Translations under genes and position numbers: made by a program | In this document: positions 20,985 through 28,803 of the stretch, one piece after another | Layout: each line of letters starts with the position of its first letter | Position numbering within the stretch: position 1 is the stretch's first letter | The notes under the pieces: model-generated | What the model saw: the letters and a program-made list of their open reading frames with translations, nothing else | Databases searched by the model: none | Told to the model about the DNA's origin: nothing | NCBI GenBank assembly: GCA_937868025.1 | Contig: CALMLJ010000317.1 | Span: 1 to 29,020, forward strand | DNA length: 29,020 nucleotides | DNA from: an uncultured Acidimicrobiaceae bacterium | GTDB lineage: Bacteria > Actinomycetota > Acidimicrobiia > Acidimicrobiales > Microtrichaceae | Reading direction: 5' to 3'

Positions 20985-22193
20985 TCAGCGGATCTCGAGC
21001 CCCCAGGGCGACTCGTAGTCGTCCTTCACCATGTCGAGGAACGGGACGGCGTCGAACGCTTCGGGCCCCTTCACCCCGGCGCCGCTCCAGACCCCCGCGG
21101 CGATGAGCTCCATCGCCACGACCGGGAACAGCGCGGTCTGCCACACGACGGCCTGCGCGCCGTCGCGTGCCAGCGTCTCGGCGTTGTCGGCCACGTGGTA
21201 CAGGTACACCTCGAGCGGGTTGCCGTCGGTACCCGTGCCGGTGACCCAGGTGCCGGCGCAGGTCTTGCCCTCGATCTCGTCGGTCAGGTCGGCCGGGTTC
21301 GGGAGGCACGCGGCGACCACGTCACGCGGCGAGACCTGCTGCCCGCGGACCGACACCGGGTCCGTCGAGTCGAGGCCGAGCTTGTGGAGCGTGCGCAACA
21401 CGTCGATGAACTCGTCGCCCAGGCCGTACTTGAACGTGACCCGGTTGCAGTCGACCCAGCGCGGGACCAACAGCACCTCCTCGTGCTCGACGTTGACGCA
21501 CTCGACGGGGCCGATGCCCTCGGGGAACACGAACACCTCGGGCTCGGAGAACGGTTCGGTCGTGAACCAGCCCCGCTCCTTCTCCCAGATGACCGGCGGG
21601 TTCAGGCACTCCTCGATGGTCGTCCAGATCGAGAACGTCGGGGCGAAGTCGTAACCCTTCACCACCATGTTCGAACCGTCGCGAACCCCGACCTCGTCGA
21701 TCGCGCTGAAGAGGTGGTCGGCGGCGTAGCGGGCGAACACGTCGGCCAGCCCCGGCTCGACACCCATGCCGCCGAGGGCCAGGAGGCCCCGCTCCTCCCA
21801 CTGGGACGACCGGTCGAACTGGTAGTCACCGAGCTTCTCGCCGACCTGGGCGTAGGGATCGCTCGGGTGCGGGTGCGACAGCGACATGGCCATGTCGAGA
21901 TAGGTCGCCCCGGCGGCGAAGCAACCGTCGAAGATCGGCACGACGAACCGGGGGTCGGCCGCGTTGAGCACGATCGTGGAGCCGTGCGCACCGATCGCCG
22001 CGGCGACCGACGTCGCGTCGGAGGCGTCGAGCGAGATCGCAGTCACGCGCGGGTCGCCGAGGCGGTCGACCGTGCGCTGGGCGCGGGAGACGTCGATGTC
22101 GGCCAGCACGAGCTGCTCGAAGAACGAACGACGGGAAGCGATCGCCGCGAACGCAGCGCCCACTCCCCCGGCACCTACCACGAGGATCTTCAT
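20985..22193 (-). CDS. Saccharopine dehydrogenase family protein
   Basis: A 402-residue NAD(P)-dependent oxidoreductase-like protein. The Rossmann motif VVGAGGVGAAFAAIA is at residues 5-19, followed by ADIDVSRAQRTVDRLG, LNAADPRFVVPIFDGCFAAGATYLDMAM and GMGVEPGLADVFARY, as in lysine-2-oxoglutarate reductase/saccharopine dehydrogenase and carboxynorspermidine dehydrogenase relatives. The C-terminal half has the family catalytic-domain pattern. The substrate cannot be assigned; nothing nearby suggests lysine or polyamine metabolism. ATG 22193 was chosen because the beta-strand of the nucleotide fold starts directly there and because TAGATT lies eight bases before it. An open extension of 39 codons upstream is shadow of the TPR gene. 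Confidence 0.88.
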   Translation of the reverse strand: MKILVVGAGGVGAAFAAIASRRSFFEQLVLADIDVSRAQRTVDRLGDPRVTAISLDASDATSVAAAIGAHGSTIVLNAADPRFVVPIFDGCFAAGATYLDMAMSLSHPHPSDPYAQVGEKLGDYQFDRSSQWEERGLLALGGMGVEPGLADVFARYAADHLFSAIDEVGVRDGSNMVVKGYDFAPTFSIWTTIEECLNPPVIWEKERGWFTTEPFSEPEVFVFPEGIGPVECVNVEHEEVLLVPRWVDCNRVTFKYGLGDEFIDVLRTLHKLGLDSTDPVSVRGQQVSPRDVVAACLPNPADLTDEIEGKTCAGTWVTGTGTDGNPLEVYLYHVADNAETLARDGAQAVVWQTALFPVVAMELIAAGVWSGAGVKGPEAFDAVPFLDMVKDDYESPWGLEIR

Positions 22194-22201
22194 GGGGGAT
22201 G

Positions 22202-22207
22202 AATCTA
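22202..22207 (-). promoter_or_regulatory. Leaderless -10 element of the saccharopine-dehydrogenase-family gene
   Basis: TAGATT on the minus strand (22207-22202), eight bases, ATG 22193. It lies in the 40-base gap after ccmI, so this gene can be transcribed separately from the ccm operon. Confidence 0.45.
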
Positions 22208-22233
22208 GGGGGAGGTGGAGGGGTGACGACGGC

Positions 22234-23502
22234 TCAACGCGTCGTGGTCGTCGACCGGGCCGCGGCGCGGTCGGCCTCGACCTGGGCCCGGACCGGCGCC
22301 ACCTCGACATACGCAGTCACGAGCGGCGACACCCGCTGGTCGCCGAGCGCGTCGAGATCGGCCGCTGCACCCTCGACGTTGCCGAGGTTGTCGCGCCACA
22401 ACGCCCGCAACAGCAAGGCCGCCGGATCGCCGTCGCGGGCGGCAAGCGCCGCGGTGGCGTCGGCCTCCGCCGCGTCGTAGGTCGAGCCGTCGATCAGTCC
22501 GAGGACGCCCACGGCGAGCGATCGGAGCACCAGGGCGTCGGCGTCGGTCGGGCGGCCCGCGAGCACCGTGTCGAGGCACTTGGCCGACAGGGCCACGTCG
22601 GCAAGCGCTCCGGCGTACGCCGACCGGTCGATCTCCGCATCGGCCTTCGAGGTGACGGCAACCGTCGCGTCGAGCGCCGCCTTCTCGTCCTTCCAACACG
22701 CCTGCACGTCGGCGGGGAGCAGGCCGACTGCGATCTCGGTGTCGAGGCCCATCTGTTCGAGCGTGGACGTGACGATGGGCGACGGGTTGAGCGCATACAC
22801 CCGGTCGAGCTCGGCCTTGGCCCCCACGAAGTCGCCGGCGTTCTTCAGGACGGATGCCTTGAAGACGTGGACGTCGGCGAAGCCCGGGTCGAGCTCGATG
22901 ACCCGATCGAACTGGGCCGAGCCGCCTTCGACGTCGCCGGACCGGACCTTGGCCCAGCCCTGATAGGTGAGTGCGTCCACGTCGTCGGGTTGGTCCTCGA
23001 GGACCTTGTCGTAGCAGGTGATGCCCTCGGCCGGCTTGCTCATGCTCAGCGATCGGCAGGTGCTGGCCTGATCGCCGGGCATGGATCCGGTGCCGGTGAG
23101 ACCGGCACCCTGGCCACGTGAACCCAGCGCGTTGGCGAGCAGCACGCCGGCGACGACGGTGAACACGGCCACTCCGCCGACCCAGATCAACGCCCGGCCG
23201 CGGCGCGGGGGTCGGGCATCGCGCTGACTGCGCAGTGTGGCCTCATCGGCGTCGACCGCCCGGATGGCCTCGGCGGCCCGGGCGACGTAGCCGCGGCGGA
23301 GTTCGTCGTAGTCGTCGGGATCGACGTCTCCGGCCGCGTGCTCACGATCGAGGTCGGCGATCGAGGCCAGCAGGAAGTCGCGCTCCTCGGTGCGGCGCGC
23401 CAACTCATCGAGATTCACCTGGTTGCGTCGGCCACCTCTGCCCGGGCTCGCTCCCTCGTCCGTCGAAGGCTTCGTACGCTGCGGTACCTCGGCGTCAGCC
23501 AC
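22234..23502 (-). CDS. ccmI: CcmI-like TPR protein of the cytochrome c maturation operon
   Basis: A 422-residue membrane-anchored TPR protein. Residues about 30-95 form a coiled segment (ERDFLLASIADLDREHAAGDVDPDDYDELRRGY) like the N-terminal part of CcmI; residues about 104-126 are a transmembrane helix; from about 155 onwards there are TPR-like repeats (CYDKVLEDQPDDVDALTYQGWAKV, AQFDRVIELDPGFADVHVFKASV). CcmI chaperones apocytochrome c to the haem ligation complex. Being last in the ccm run, eight bases overlapping ccmH, supports the role. GTG 23502 has GGAG six bases before it; GTG 23418 is an alternative that would leave the dispersed repeat copy D outside the gene. Sequence similarity to classical CcmI is only in layout. 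Confidence 0.78.
   Translation of the reverse strand: MADAEVPQRTKPSTDEGASPGRGGRRNQVNLDELARRTEERDFLLASIADLDREHAAGDVDPDDYDELRRGYVARAAEAIRAVDADEATLRSQRDARPPRRGRALIWVGGVAVFTVVAGVLLANALGSRGQGAGLTGTGSMPGDQASTCRSLSMSKPAEGITCYDKVLEDQPDDVDALTYQGWAKVRSGDVEGGSAQFDRVIELDPGFADVHVFKASVLKNAGDFVGAKAELDRVYALNPSPIVTSTLEQMGLDTEIAVGLLPADVQACWKDEKAALDATVAVTSKADAEIDRSAYAGALADVALSAKCLDTVLAGRPTDADALVLRSLAVGVLGLIDGSTYDAAEADATAALAARDGDPAALLLRALWRDNLGNVEGAAADLDALGDQRVSPLVTAYVEVAPVRAQVEADRAAARSTTTTR
23447..23493 (-). repeat. Dispersed repeat, copy D, at the ccmH-ccmI junction
   Basis: Read on the minus strand: CCGAGGTACCG-CAGCG, then GAGGGAGCGAG, then further on AGGTGGCCGA, in the same order as copies A and C. It lies within the first 20 codons of ccmI if that gene starts at 23502, or just upstream if it starts at 23418. 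Confidence 0.45.
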
Positions 23503-23992
23503 CGTTGGCTCCGTCGGCGAGGGCGGCGTCGACGAGGGCGCGGTCCTCGTCGGTCACCTCGGTCGTCCCGGCGTCGTTGCGCTGGCGCCGCCAGCGAGCG
23601 AAGGCCAGCGCCAACCCGACGGTTCCGAGACCGGCGATCACGACCGGGATCACCCACACGAGCGAGGCCACGCCGTCGCCGGACGGATTGAGCAGCACCC
23701 GCTGGCCGTAGGTGTCGGCGAACGAACTCAGGATCTCGTCATCGGTCCGGCCCTTGCGCATCTGGGCACGAATCTCGGTGCGCATCTTCACGGCGATGTC
23801 GGCCTGGGATCCGGCGACCGATTCGCCCAGGCACTGCAGACACTTCATCTGGCCGGCGAGCGCGTAGACGCGGTCTTCGGAGGTGCCCGAGGTCGGGGTC
23901 GTACGGGCGCCGAGGCCCACGAGGACCACAACCGCAACGAGCGCCCCCGCCCACCCGAGCAACCGGGTACGCCGGGATGCGGGACCGTTCAT
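23495..23992 (-). CDS. ccmH: Cytochrome c maturation protein CcmH (CcmH/CycL/NrfF family)
   Basis: A 165-residue membrane protein. A signal-anchor spans residues about 11-30, the thiol motif MKCLQC (Cys51, Cys54) is followed by the family pattern LGESVAGSQADIAVKMRTEI, KGRTDDEILSSFADTYGQRVLLNP, and a second transmembrane segment (about residues 115-137). CcmH reduces or holds the CXXCH cysteines of apocytochrome c on the outer face of the membrane together with CcmG. The usual RC in LRCxxC is KC here. ATG 23992 overlaps the ccmG stop by one base (TGATG); GTG one codon earlier is possible. Confidence 0.93.
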   Translation of the reverse strand: MNGPASRRTRLLGWAGALVAVVVLVGLGARTTPTSGTSEDRVYALAGQMKCLQCLGESVAGSQADIAVKMRTEIRAQMRKGRTDDEILSSFADTYGQRVLLNPSGDGVASLVWVIPVVIAGLGTVGLALAFARWRRQRNDAGTTEVTDEDRALVDAALADGANGG

Positions 23993-24555
23993 CACGACGG
24001 TGCCACCGTGGTCGTCGTCGCCGGGCCCTGGTCGGCCATTACGGCCTCGACCTCGGCCTTGGTGATGCCGCCGATGAACTTGTGCACGATGATCCCGTCG
24101 GGGTCGACCAGGTAGGACTCGGGCAGGCCGACGACGGCGTAGTCGATCGAGAAGTCGCTCTTGTCGTCGGCGATGACGGCCCAGTCACCGCCGTTGCGCT
24201 CGAAGAACTCGTTGACGAGATCGGGCTCGTCGTTGTAGGCGACACTCACCACCGAGGCGTCGCCGAGGCGTGAGTGCGCCTCGCTGAACGCCACCAGCTC
24301 GGGGTGCTCCTTGATGCAGGGGGCACACCAGGTGGCGAAGAAGTTCACCAGGAGCCAGCGGCCGCGATAGTCGGACACGGCGAACGGCCGGCCCTCGGTG
24401 TCGGTGGCGTCGATCGCCGGCGCCGGCTTGCCGACCAGCTGGTTGGTGTCGGTGTCGAGCGGGTTGCCGTCGATGTCCGCCGTCAGGAACAGGACGATGA
24501 GTGCCACGGCCACCAGACCGACGACGCCGGCGATGAGCGCCGAGCGGTGCTTCAC
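23992..24555 (-). CDS. ccmG: Thioredoxin-like protein CcmG (DsbE/ResA type)
   Basis: A 187-residue membrane-tethered thioredoxin. Residues about 5-25 form the membrane anchor; VGKPAPAIDATDTEGRPFAVSDYRG leads to NFFATWCAPC (Cys77, Cys80), then the cis-Pro region VVGLPESYLVDPDG. It keeps apocytochrome c cysteines reduced in System I maturation. A Thr-rich tail ends the protein. GTG 24555 overlaps the ccmF stop (GTGA); the frame is open 65 codons further but those codons are Arg-rich antisense-like shadow of ccmF. Confidence 0.93.
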   Translation of the reverse strand: MKHRSALIAGVVGLVAVALIVLFLTADIDGNPLDTDTNQLVGKPAPAIDATDTEGRPFAVSDYRGRWLLVNFFATWCAPCIKEHPELVAFSEAHSRLGDASVVSVAYNDEPDLVNEFFERNGGDWAVIADDKSDFSIDYAVVGLPESYLVDPDGIIVHKFIGGITKAEVEAVMADQGPATTTTVAPS

Positions 24556-26582
24556 ACCGGCACCCCCTCGGGCTCGGTGTCGACGTCCGCGTCGGGTTCG
24601 GGTTCGGGTTCGTCGGCCGCGACGGGCTCGGGGTCTCGGTCGTGACCGATCGGGCTCGACACCGGATCGAGCGGGTTGCGCCGACCGCGTCCCGGGAAGG
24701 CCGACAGCACGGTCCCGGCCACCATCACGAAGCCGCCGATCCACAGCCACACGATGAGCGGCTCGACCACGATGCGCACGCGGATGTCGGGTCGGTCGGC
24801 GCTCGCCGGGCGGGTGATGCTGAGGTAGAGGTCGGTCGTCGGCGTCACCTTCACCGACGGACGGGCGATCGACATGCCCGTCGAGAGGTACTGGTTCATC
24901 GACGGCTCGAAGACGTCCTCGCCGTCGATGCGGATCTTGCTTCGGAGCTCACGGCGGTTGGACAGCTCGACGACGCTGCTCGACAGGTACTCGAACGTGT
25001 GTCCACCGACCCGCACCGTCTCGCCACGCTCCAGCGTGAACTCGCCCTGCTTGGTGTACGACTGGCTGGCGACGAGCGCCACCGAGATGATCAGCACACC
25101 GAGGTGCACGACCATGCCGCCGTTGGCCCGCCCCACGAGGCCACGCCAACCCTGGCGACGGGTGGCGAGCGTGAGTTGGCGGGCGACCGAGCCGGCAGCG
25201 AACCCGGCGAGCCAGAAGCCCAGCAGTGAGGTGACGCCGCGGGCACCCACGGCCACGGCGAACCCGAGCGCGACCACCGATGCCCACAACGGCCACCACA
25301 GACGTTTGGACAACAGGTCGGTGCTCGCCGACCGCCACGGCAGCACCGGAGCGACCGCCATGAGGAAGAGCAGGACGAGCCCGATCGGGATCGCCATTCG
25401 GTCGAAGAACGGGGCGCCGACCGACATCCGGTCGTTGTTCACCGCCTCGACGATCAAGGGGAACACCGTGCCCAGGAGGATCACGAACGCGAACGCACCG
25501 AGCAGCACGTTGTTGGCGAGGAACGCTCCTTCGCGTGACAGCGGCGAGTCGATCGCTCCGGGCGACCGCAGCCGGTCGCCGCGCCACCCGATCAGCCCGA
25601 TCGAGGCGACGACGATGAAGGCGAAGAACCCGAGCAGCGTCGGGCCGATCGAGCCGCTCGAGAACGCGTGCACCGATTCCACGACGCCCGATCGCGCCAG
25701 GAACGTGCCGAGAATCGTGAGACTGAACGTTGCGACCACGAGGGTCAGGTTCCACACCCGGAGCATGCCGCGACGTTCCTGCACCATGACCGAGTGGATG
25801 TACGCCGTGCCCGTGAGCCACGGCAGGATCGACGCGTTCTCGACCGGGTCCCACGCCCAGTAGCCGCCCCATCCCGATACCTCGTAGCTCCACCAGGCGC
25901 CGAGGACGATGCCCGCGGTGAGGAAGCCCCAGGCGAAGAGCGTCCACCGGCGGGTCTCGGCCAGCCAGCCCTCACCGACGCGACCGGTGACGAGGGCGGC
26001 GATCGCGAACGCGAACGGCACCGTGAACCCGACGTAGCCCAGGTACAACAGCGGCGGGTGGAAGGCGACCAGGATGTGGTTCTGCAACAGCGGGTTGGGG
26101 CCGGGGCCGTCGAAGCCGACGGGTGCGTCGAACGAGCGGAACACCGGGGCGACGGCCAGCATCAGGGTGAAGAAGAACCCGGTGACCGTCAGCATCACGA
26201 CCATCGCCCACGCGACGAGCGGGTCGGTGAGCCGGCGACGGAACTTCGCGGCGACCGCCGCCGTGAAGATCGTCAACAGCAGTCCCCACAGCAGGATTGA
26301 CCCTTCGAGGGCCGACCACATCGTCGCGACGTCGAACGGAAACGGCGTCCGCTTCGAACCCTCGTCGGCGACGTACTTCACCGACGTGTCGTTGGTGAGG
26401 AGCGCGATCTGCATCACTCCGACGGCGGCGACCGCTGCGACGAGCGCCACGGTCGACACCGGTCGCGACCAGATCAGCAGCTTCTCGTCGCCCCGACGAA
26501 TGCCGAGGACGAGTGTTCCGACGCCGATGATGCAGGCGACCAGACCCAGGGTGATGGCGGCATTTCCGAGGGCGACGGACAC
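24552..26582 (-). CDS. ccmF: Haem lyase subunit CcmF
   Basis: A 676-residue polytopic membrane protein of the haem-handling (HHP) family, the core of the System I haem ligation complex. The periplasmic haem-binding WWD domain is at about residues 229-250 (GAWWSYEVSGWGGYWAWDP), and flanking histidines are visible in AFHPPLLYLGYVG (His175) and YIHSVMVQERRG (His263). Length is close to that of proteobacterial CcmF. The C-terminal 40 residues are acidic and Glu/Pro-rich (EPEPEPDADVD), unlike most homologues. GTG 26582 was used; there is no clear Shine-Dalgarno sequence, and it lies eight bases after ccmE. Confidence 0.96.
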   Translation of the reverse strand: MSVALGNAAITLGLVACIIGVGTLVLGIRRGDEKLLIWSRPVSTVALVAAVAAVGVMQIALLTNDTSVKYVADEGSKRTPFPFDVATMWSALEGSILLWGLLLTIFTAAVAAKFRRRLTDPLVAWAMVVMLTVTGFFFTLMLAVAPVFRSFDAPVGFDGPGPNPLLQNHILVAFHPPLLYLGYVGFTVPFAFAIAALVTGRVGEGWLAETRRWTLFAWGFLTAGIVLGAWWSYEVSGWGGYWAWDPVENASILPWLTGTAYIHSVMVQERRGMLRVWNLTLVVATFSLTILGTFLARSGVVESVHAFSSGSIGPTLLGFFAFIVVASIGLIGWRGDRLRSPGAIDSPLSREGAFLANNVLLGAFAFVILLGTVFPLIVEAVNNDRMSVGAPFFDRMAIPIGLVLLFLMAVAPVLPWRSASTDLLSKRLWWPLWASVVALGFAVAVGARGVTSLLGFWLAGFAAGSVARQLTLATRRQGWRGLVGRANGGMVVHLGVLIISVALVASQSYTKQGEFTLERGETVRVGGHTFEYLSSSVVELSNRRELRSKIRIDGEDVFEPSMNQYLSTGMSIARPSVKVTPTTDLYLSITRPASADRPDIRVRIVVEPLIVWLWIGGFVMVAGTVLSAFPGRGRRNPLDPVSSPIGHDRDPEPVAADEPEPEPDADVDTEPEGVPV

Positions 26583-26590
26583 AGCCGAGC

Positions 26591-27145
26591 TCAGGGGGTC
26601 GGGATCGTGGTTGACGACACGTTCTTCTCCGCGTCCCGCTCCGCATCCTTGATGCGGTCGGAGTTGTCCTCGTCGTAGGTCTCGTCGTGCTTGACCAGCA
26701 CGCGGTCGCTCAGGAAGAGGTCGCCCTTGAAGCGGCCCTCGATGACGACGGGGATCGACGGTCCGAACAGGTCGGGAACGTCGCCCGACTGCTCGACCTC
26801 GACCTGCACGCCGTTGTACGCGATGACGTAGCCCTGGACACTGTCCTGGGTTCGACCGACCTCGGACCCCTTGATCACGTTGCCCTGCAGCCGAATGCGC
26901 TTGTCGCCGATGTCGGCCTTCTTCGCGACGGCGTCGTCGACGTTGTAGAAGTACGTCGCCGCGCCGGCGAGCTGGGTGATCAGCAGCACCGCGATGGCGG
27001 CCACGACCACCACGCCGAGCACGATCGGCACGATCTTGCGTCGGCGGACCGCCGGACCCGACGACGCGGTCGGAGCCGAACGGGGTGTGAGGTCGAGCGG
27101 TCCGGCGTCGACGGACTCGGGATCGTCGATCGAGCTCACATCCAT
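26591..27145 (-). CDS. ccmE: Haem chaperone CcmE
   Basis: A 184-residue membrane-anchored OB-fold haem carrier. A cytoplasmic N-terminus of about 35 residues is longer than in proteobacterial CcmE; the transmembrane helix is at about 38-60; the haem-attachment motif VKHDETY contains the covalent His153 and the axial Tyr157. It is the His-type (not Cys-type) CcmE. It accepts haem from CcmC and gives it to CcmF. ATG 27145 has GGAGGA nine bases before it and overlaps ccmD by ten bases. An open frame 32 codons further upstream is shadow of ccmD. Confidence 0.95.
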   Translation of the reverse strand: MDVSSIDDPESVDAGPLDLTPRSAPTASSGPAVRRRKIVPIVLGVVVVAAIAVLLITQLAGAATYFYNVDDAVAKKADIGDKRIRLQGNVIKGSEVGRTQDSVQGYVIAYNGVQVEVEQSGDVPDLFGPSIPVVIEGRFKGDLFLSDRVLVKHDETYDEDNSDRIKDAERDAEKNVSSTTIPTP

Positions 27146-27294
27146 CGGCGTTTGTCCTCCGGGACCCGCTTCGAGAGGGCCTTGCCCCGCCGCAGTATGA
27201 GCAGGACGTACCCGCCGAGCACCACGGCGGTGGCGCCCCACGTGATTCCCACGTACGTCCAGGCCTCGCCGTTCTGGATCTGTTGGGCGATCAT
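27136..27294 (-). CDS. ccmD: CcmD-like small membrane protein
   Basis: A 52-residue ORF (MIAQQIQNGEAWTYVG...) with one transmembrane helix (about residues 13-35) and a basic tail (RRGKALSKRVPEDKRRW). The layout, a short lumenal start with aromatic residues, one helix, a basic cytoplasmic end, matches CcmD, which in System I binds CcmC and helps release holo-CcmE. Its ATG overlaps the ccmC stop by one base (TGATG), and GGGGAGG at the end of ccmC is its ribosome site. Position between ccmC and ccmE is exactly that of ccmD. CcmD sequences are poorly conserved, so the call rests on size, topology and place. Confidence 0.8.
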   Translation of the reverse strand: MIAQQIQNGEAWTYVGITWGATAVVLGGYVLLILRRGKALSKRVPEDKRRWM

Positions 27295-28097
27295 CAATGG
27301 ACCTCCCCGAGTCCGAACTGTTCGGCGCCGGCCTCGGCGCGACGGTCGGCGATGACAGCGTCGAGCTCGGTCGCGTCGGCCTGGTCCTGCAGCCAACCCA
27401 CCCGGAACCGGTGGATGGTCAGCCAGGCCGCGAAGAGCATGAACGTCAGAAAGCCCGAGTAGAGCGCGAACTCCTGAGCACCGTGGATCTTCGACGCGCC
27501 CGGTGCCGAGATGGTGCGGCCCTGGTGGAGCGAGCCCCACCACTCCGTCGACATCTTGACCGGGTAGATGAGCAGCGCGGAGATGATGCCGATGACCGCC
27601 GAGCGGGTATTGCGGGCGGAACGCGGCGCCGGGATGTTCCGTACCGTCACGTAGCCGAGGTACATGAGGAAGAGCAGCAGCGTCGAGGTCAGGCGGGGGT
27701 CGCCCCACTCCCAGAACGTGCCCCACGTCGGCTTGCCCCACATCATCCCGGCGAGGATCGTGAGGCCGAGGAGGAGCACACCGATCTCGCCGGTGGCGGC
27801 GGCGAGCAGGTCGGGGAACGCCGTGCGCTTCCACAGGTAGAACGCACTCGCCCCGGCGTTGACCAGCATGCAGAGATAGGCGATCGACACGGTGGGCACG
27901 TGCACGTAGAGGATGCGGACGGTGTTGCCCAGCTCGACGTCGGCCTTCGAGAACCAGAACGAGTAGAGGATCGTGAACACCGCGCTCACGAGCGTGAGCA
28001 GGCCGAGCGCCTTCGTGCCTCGCGACGACGTCGACATGGCGACGGGCTTGGCGGTGTCGGCCGTCCCGGCGGGAGCCGCGGAGGTCTGATCGGTCAT
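27294..28097 (-). CDS. ccmC: Haem exporter/transfer protein CcmC
   Basis: A 267-residue protein with six predicted membrane helices, member of the HHP family. The WWD domain is WGKPTWGTFWEWGDPRL (about residues 120-136), with haem-ligand histidines in YVHVPTVS (His66) and WGSLHQG (His191). CcmC presents haem to CcmE. The N-terminal 27 residues are Ala/Thr-rich and precede the first helix. ATG 28097 was chosen; an in-frame ATG at residue 21 is an alternative. It starts 37 bases after ccmB, the largest gap in this operon, without a visible terminator. Confidence 0.95.
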   Translation of the reverse strand: MTDQTSAAPAGTADTAKPVAMSTSSRGTKALGLLTLVSAVFTILYSFWFSKADVELGNTVRILYVHVPTVSIAYLCMLVNAGASAFYLWKRTAFPDLLAAATGEIGVLLLGLTILAGMMWGKPTWGTFWEWGDPRLTSTLLLFLMYLGYVTVRNIPAPRSARNTRSAVIGIISALLIYPVKMSTEWWGSLHQGRTISAPGASKIHGAQEFALYSGFLTFMLFAAWLTIHRFRVGWLQDQADATELDAVIADRRAEAGAEQFGLGEVH

Positions 28098-28134
28098 CGG
28101 CACTCGTTCCGTTCGAGGCACTGCCCGAGGATCC

Positions 28135-28803
28135 TCATGTCTCCTCCAGCAGCGCCGCCGACGTCGCCGTTCCGGCGGCGACATATATCGCTCCCAGCAT
28201 GCCCAACATCACCACCCACCGCCAGCCAGGGCCGACCGTGGTGCCGAACGCCACACCGAACGCGTTCGTCGCCGCCAGGAGCACCGGAGCGAGGGCCGGG
28301 AGCATCAGGAGGGGCAGGATGGACTCCCGCCCCTGCAGCCCCGCGGCGAGGGGTCCGTAGACCGAACCGACCGCAGCGATCGCGAGCGTGCCGAGCGGAA
28401 TCGAAGCGAGGATCAAGGCGATCCCACGGAGCCTGACGTCGTACATCAACACCATGGCGACCGCGAGCACGAGCTCGGTCGCGGTGAGTTGGAGGAACAG
28501 CGACAAGGTCTTGCCGAGGAACATCCCGGCAGGCGACAGGTTGCTGAGGCGGAGGGCGTCGGGCAGGCCGTCGGGGCGGTCGACCGACGCCGAGCGCTGG
28601 GCGATCGCATTCGCGGCGAACAGGACCGTGACCCAGAAGAGGCCCCCCGTCGCCCGGCGCAGCAGGGTCGTGTCGGCGTCGAGGGCGAACGCGAACAACA
28701 TCACCACGGTCAGGACGAACGGGGCGACGTGGTTGAGCGTCACCCGTGTCCGCGCCTCGATCCGGAGGTCCTTGCGACAGACGAGCCAGACGTCATGCCA
28801 CAT
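28135..28803 (-). CDS. ccmB: Haem ABC exporter permease CcmB
   Basis: A 222-residue integral membrane protein with about six helices, starting MWHDVWLVCRKDLRIEARTR and including the family segments LPDALRLSNLSPAGMFLGKTL and GRESILPLLMLPALAPVL. With CcmA it forms the ATPase that drives release of holo-CcmE from CcmC. ATG 28803 overlaps the end of ccmA by 11 bases; GGGGG stands six bases ahead. The frame is open for 58 more codons upstream only as shadow of ccmA. Confidence 0.94.
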   Translation of the reverse strand: MWHDVWLVCRKDLRIEARTRVTLNHVAPFVLTVVMLFAFALDADTTLLRRATGGLFWVTVLFAANAIAQRSASVDRPDGLPDALRLSNLSPAGMFLGKTLSLFLQLTATELVLAVAMVLMYDVRLRGIALILASIPLGTLAIAAVGSVYGPLAAGLQGRESILPLLMLPALAPVLLAATNAFGVAFGTTVGPGWRWVVMLGMLGAIYVAAGTATSAALLEET

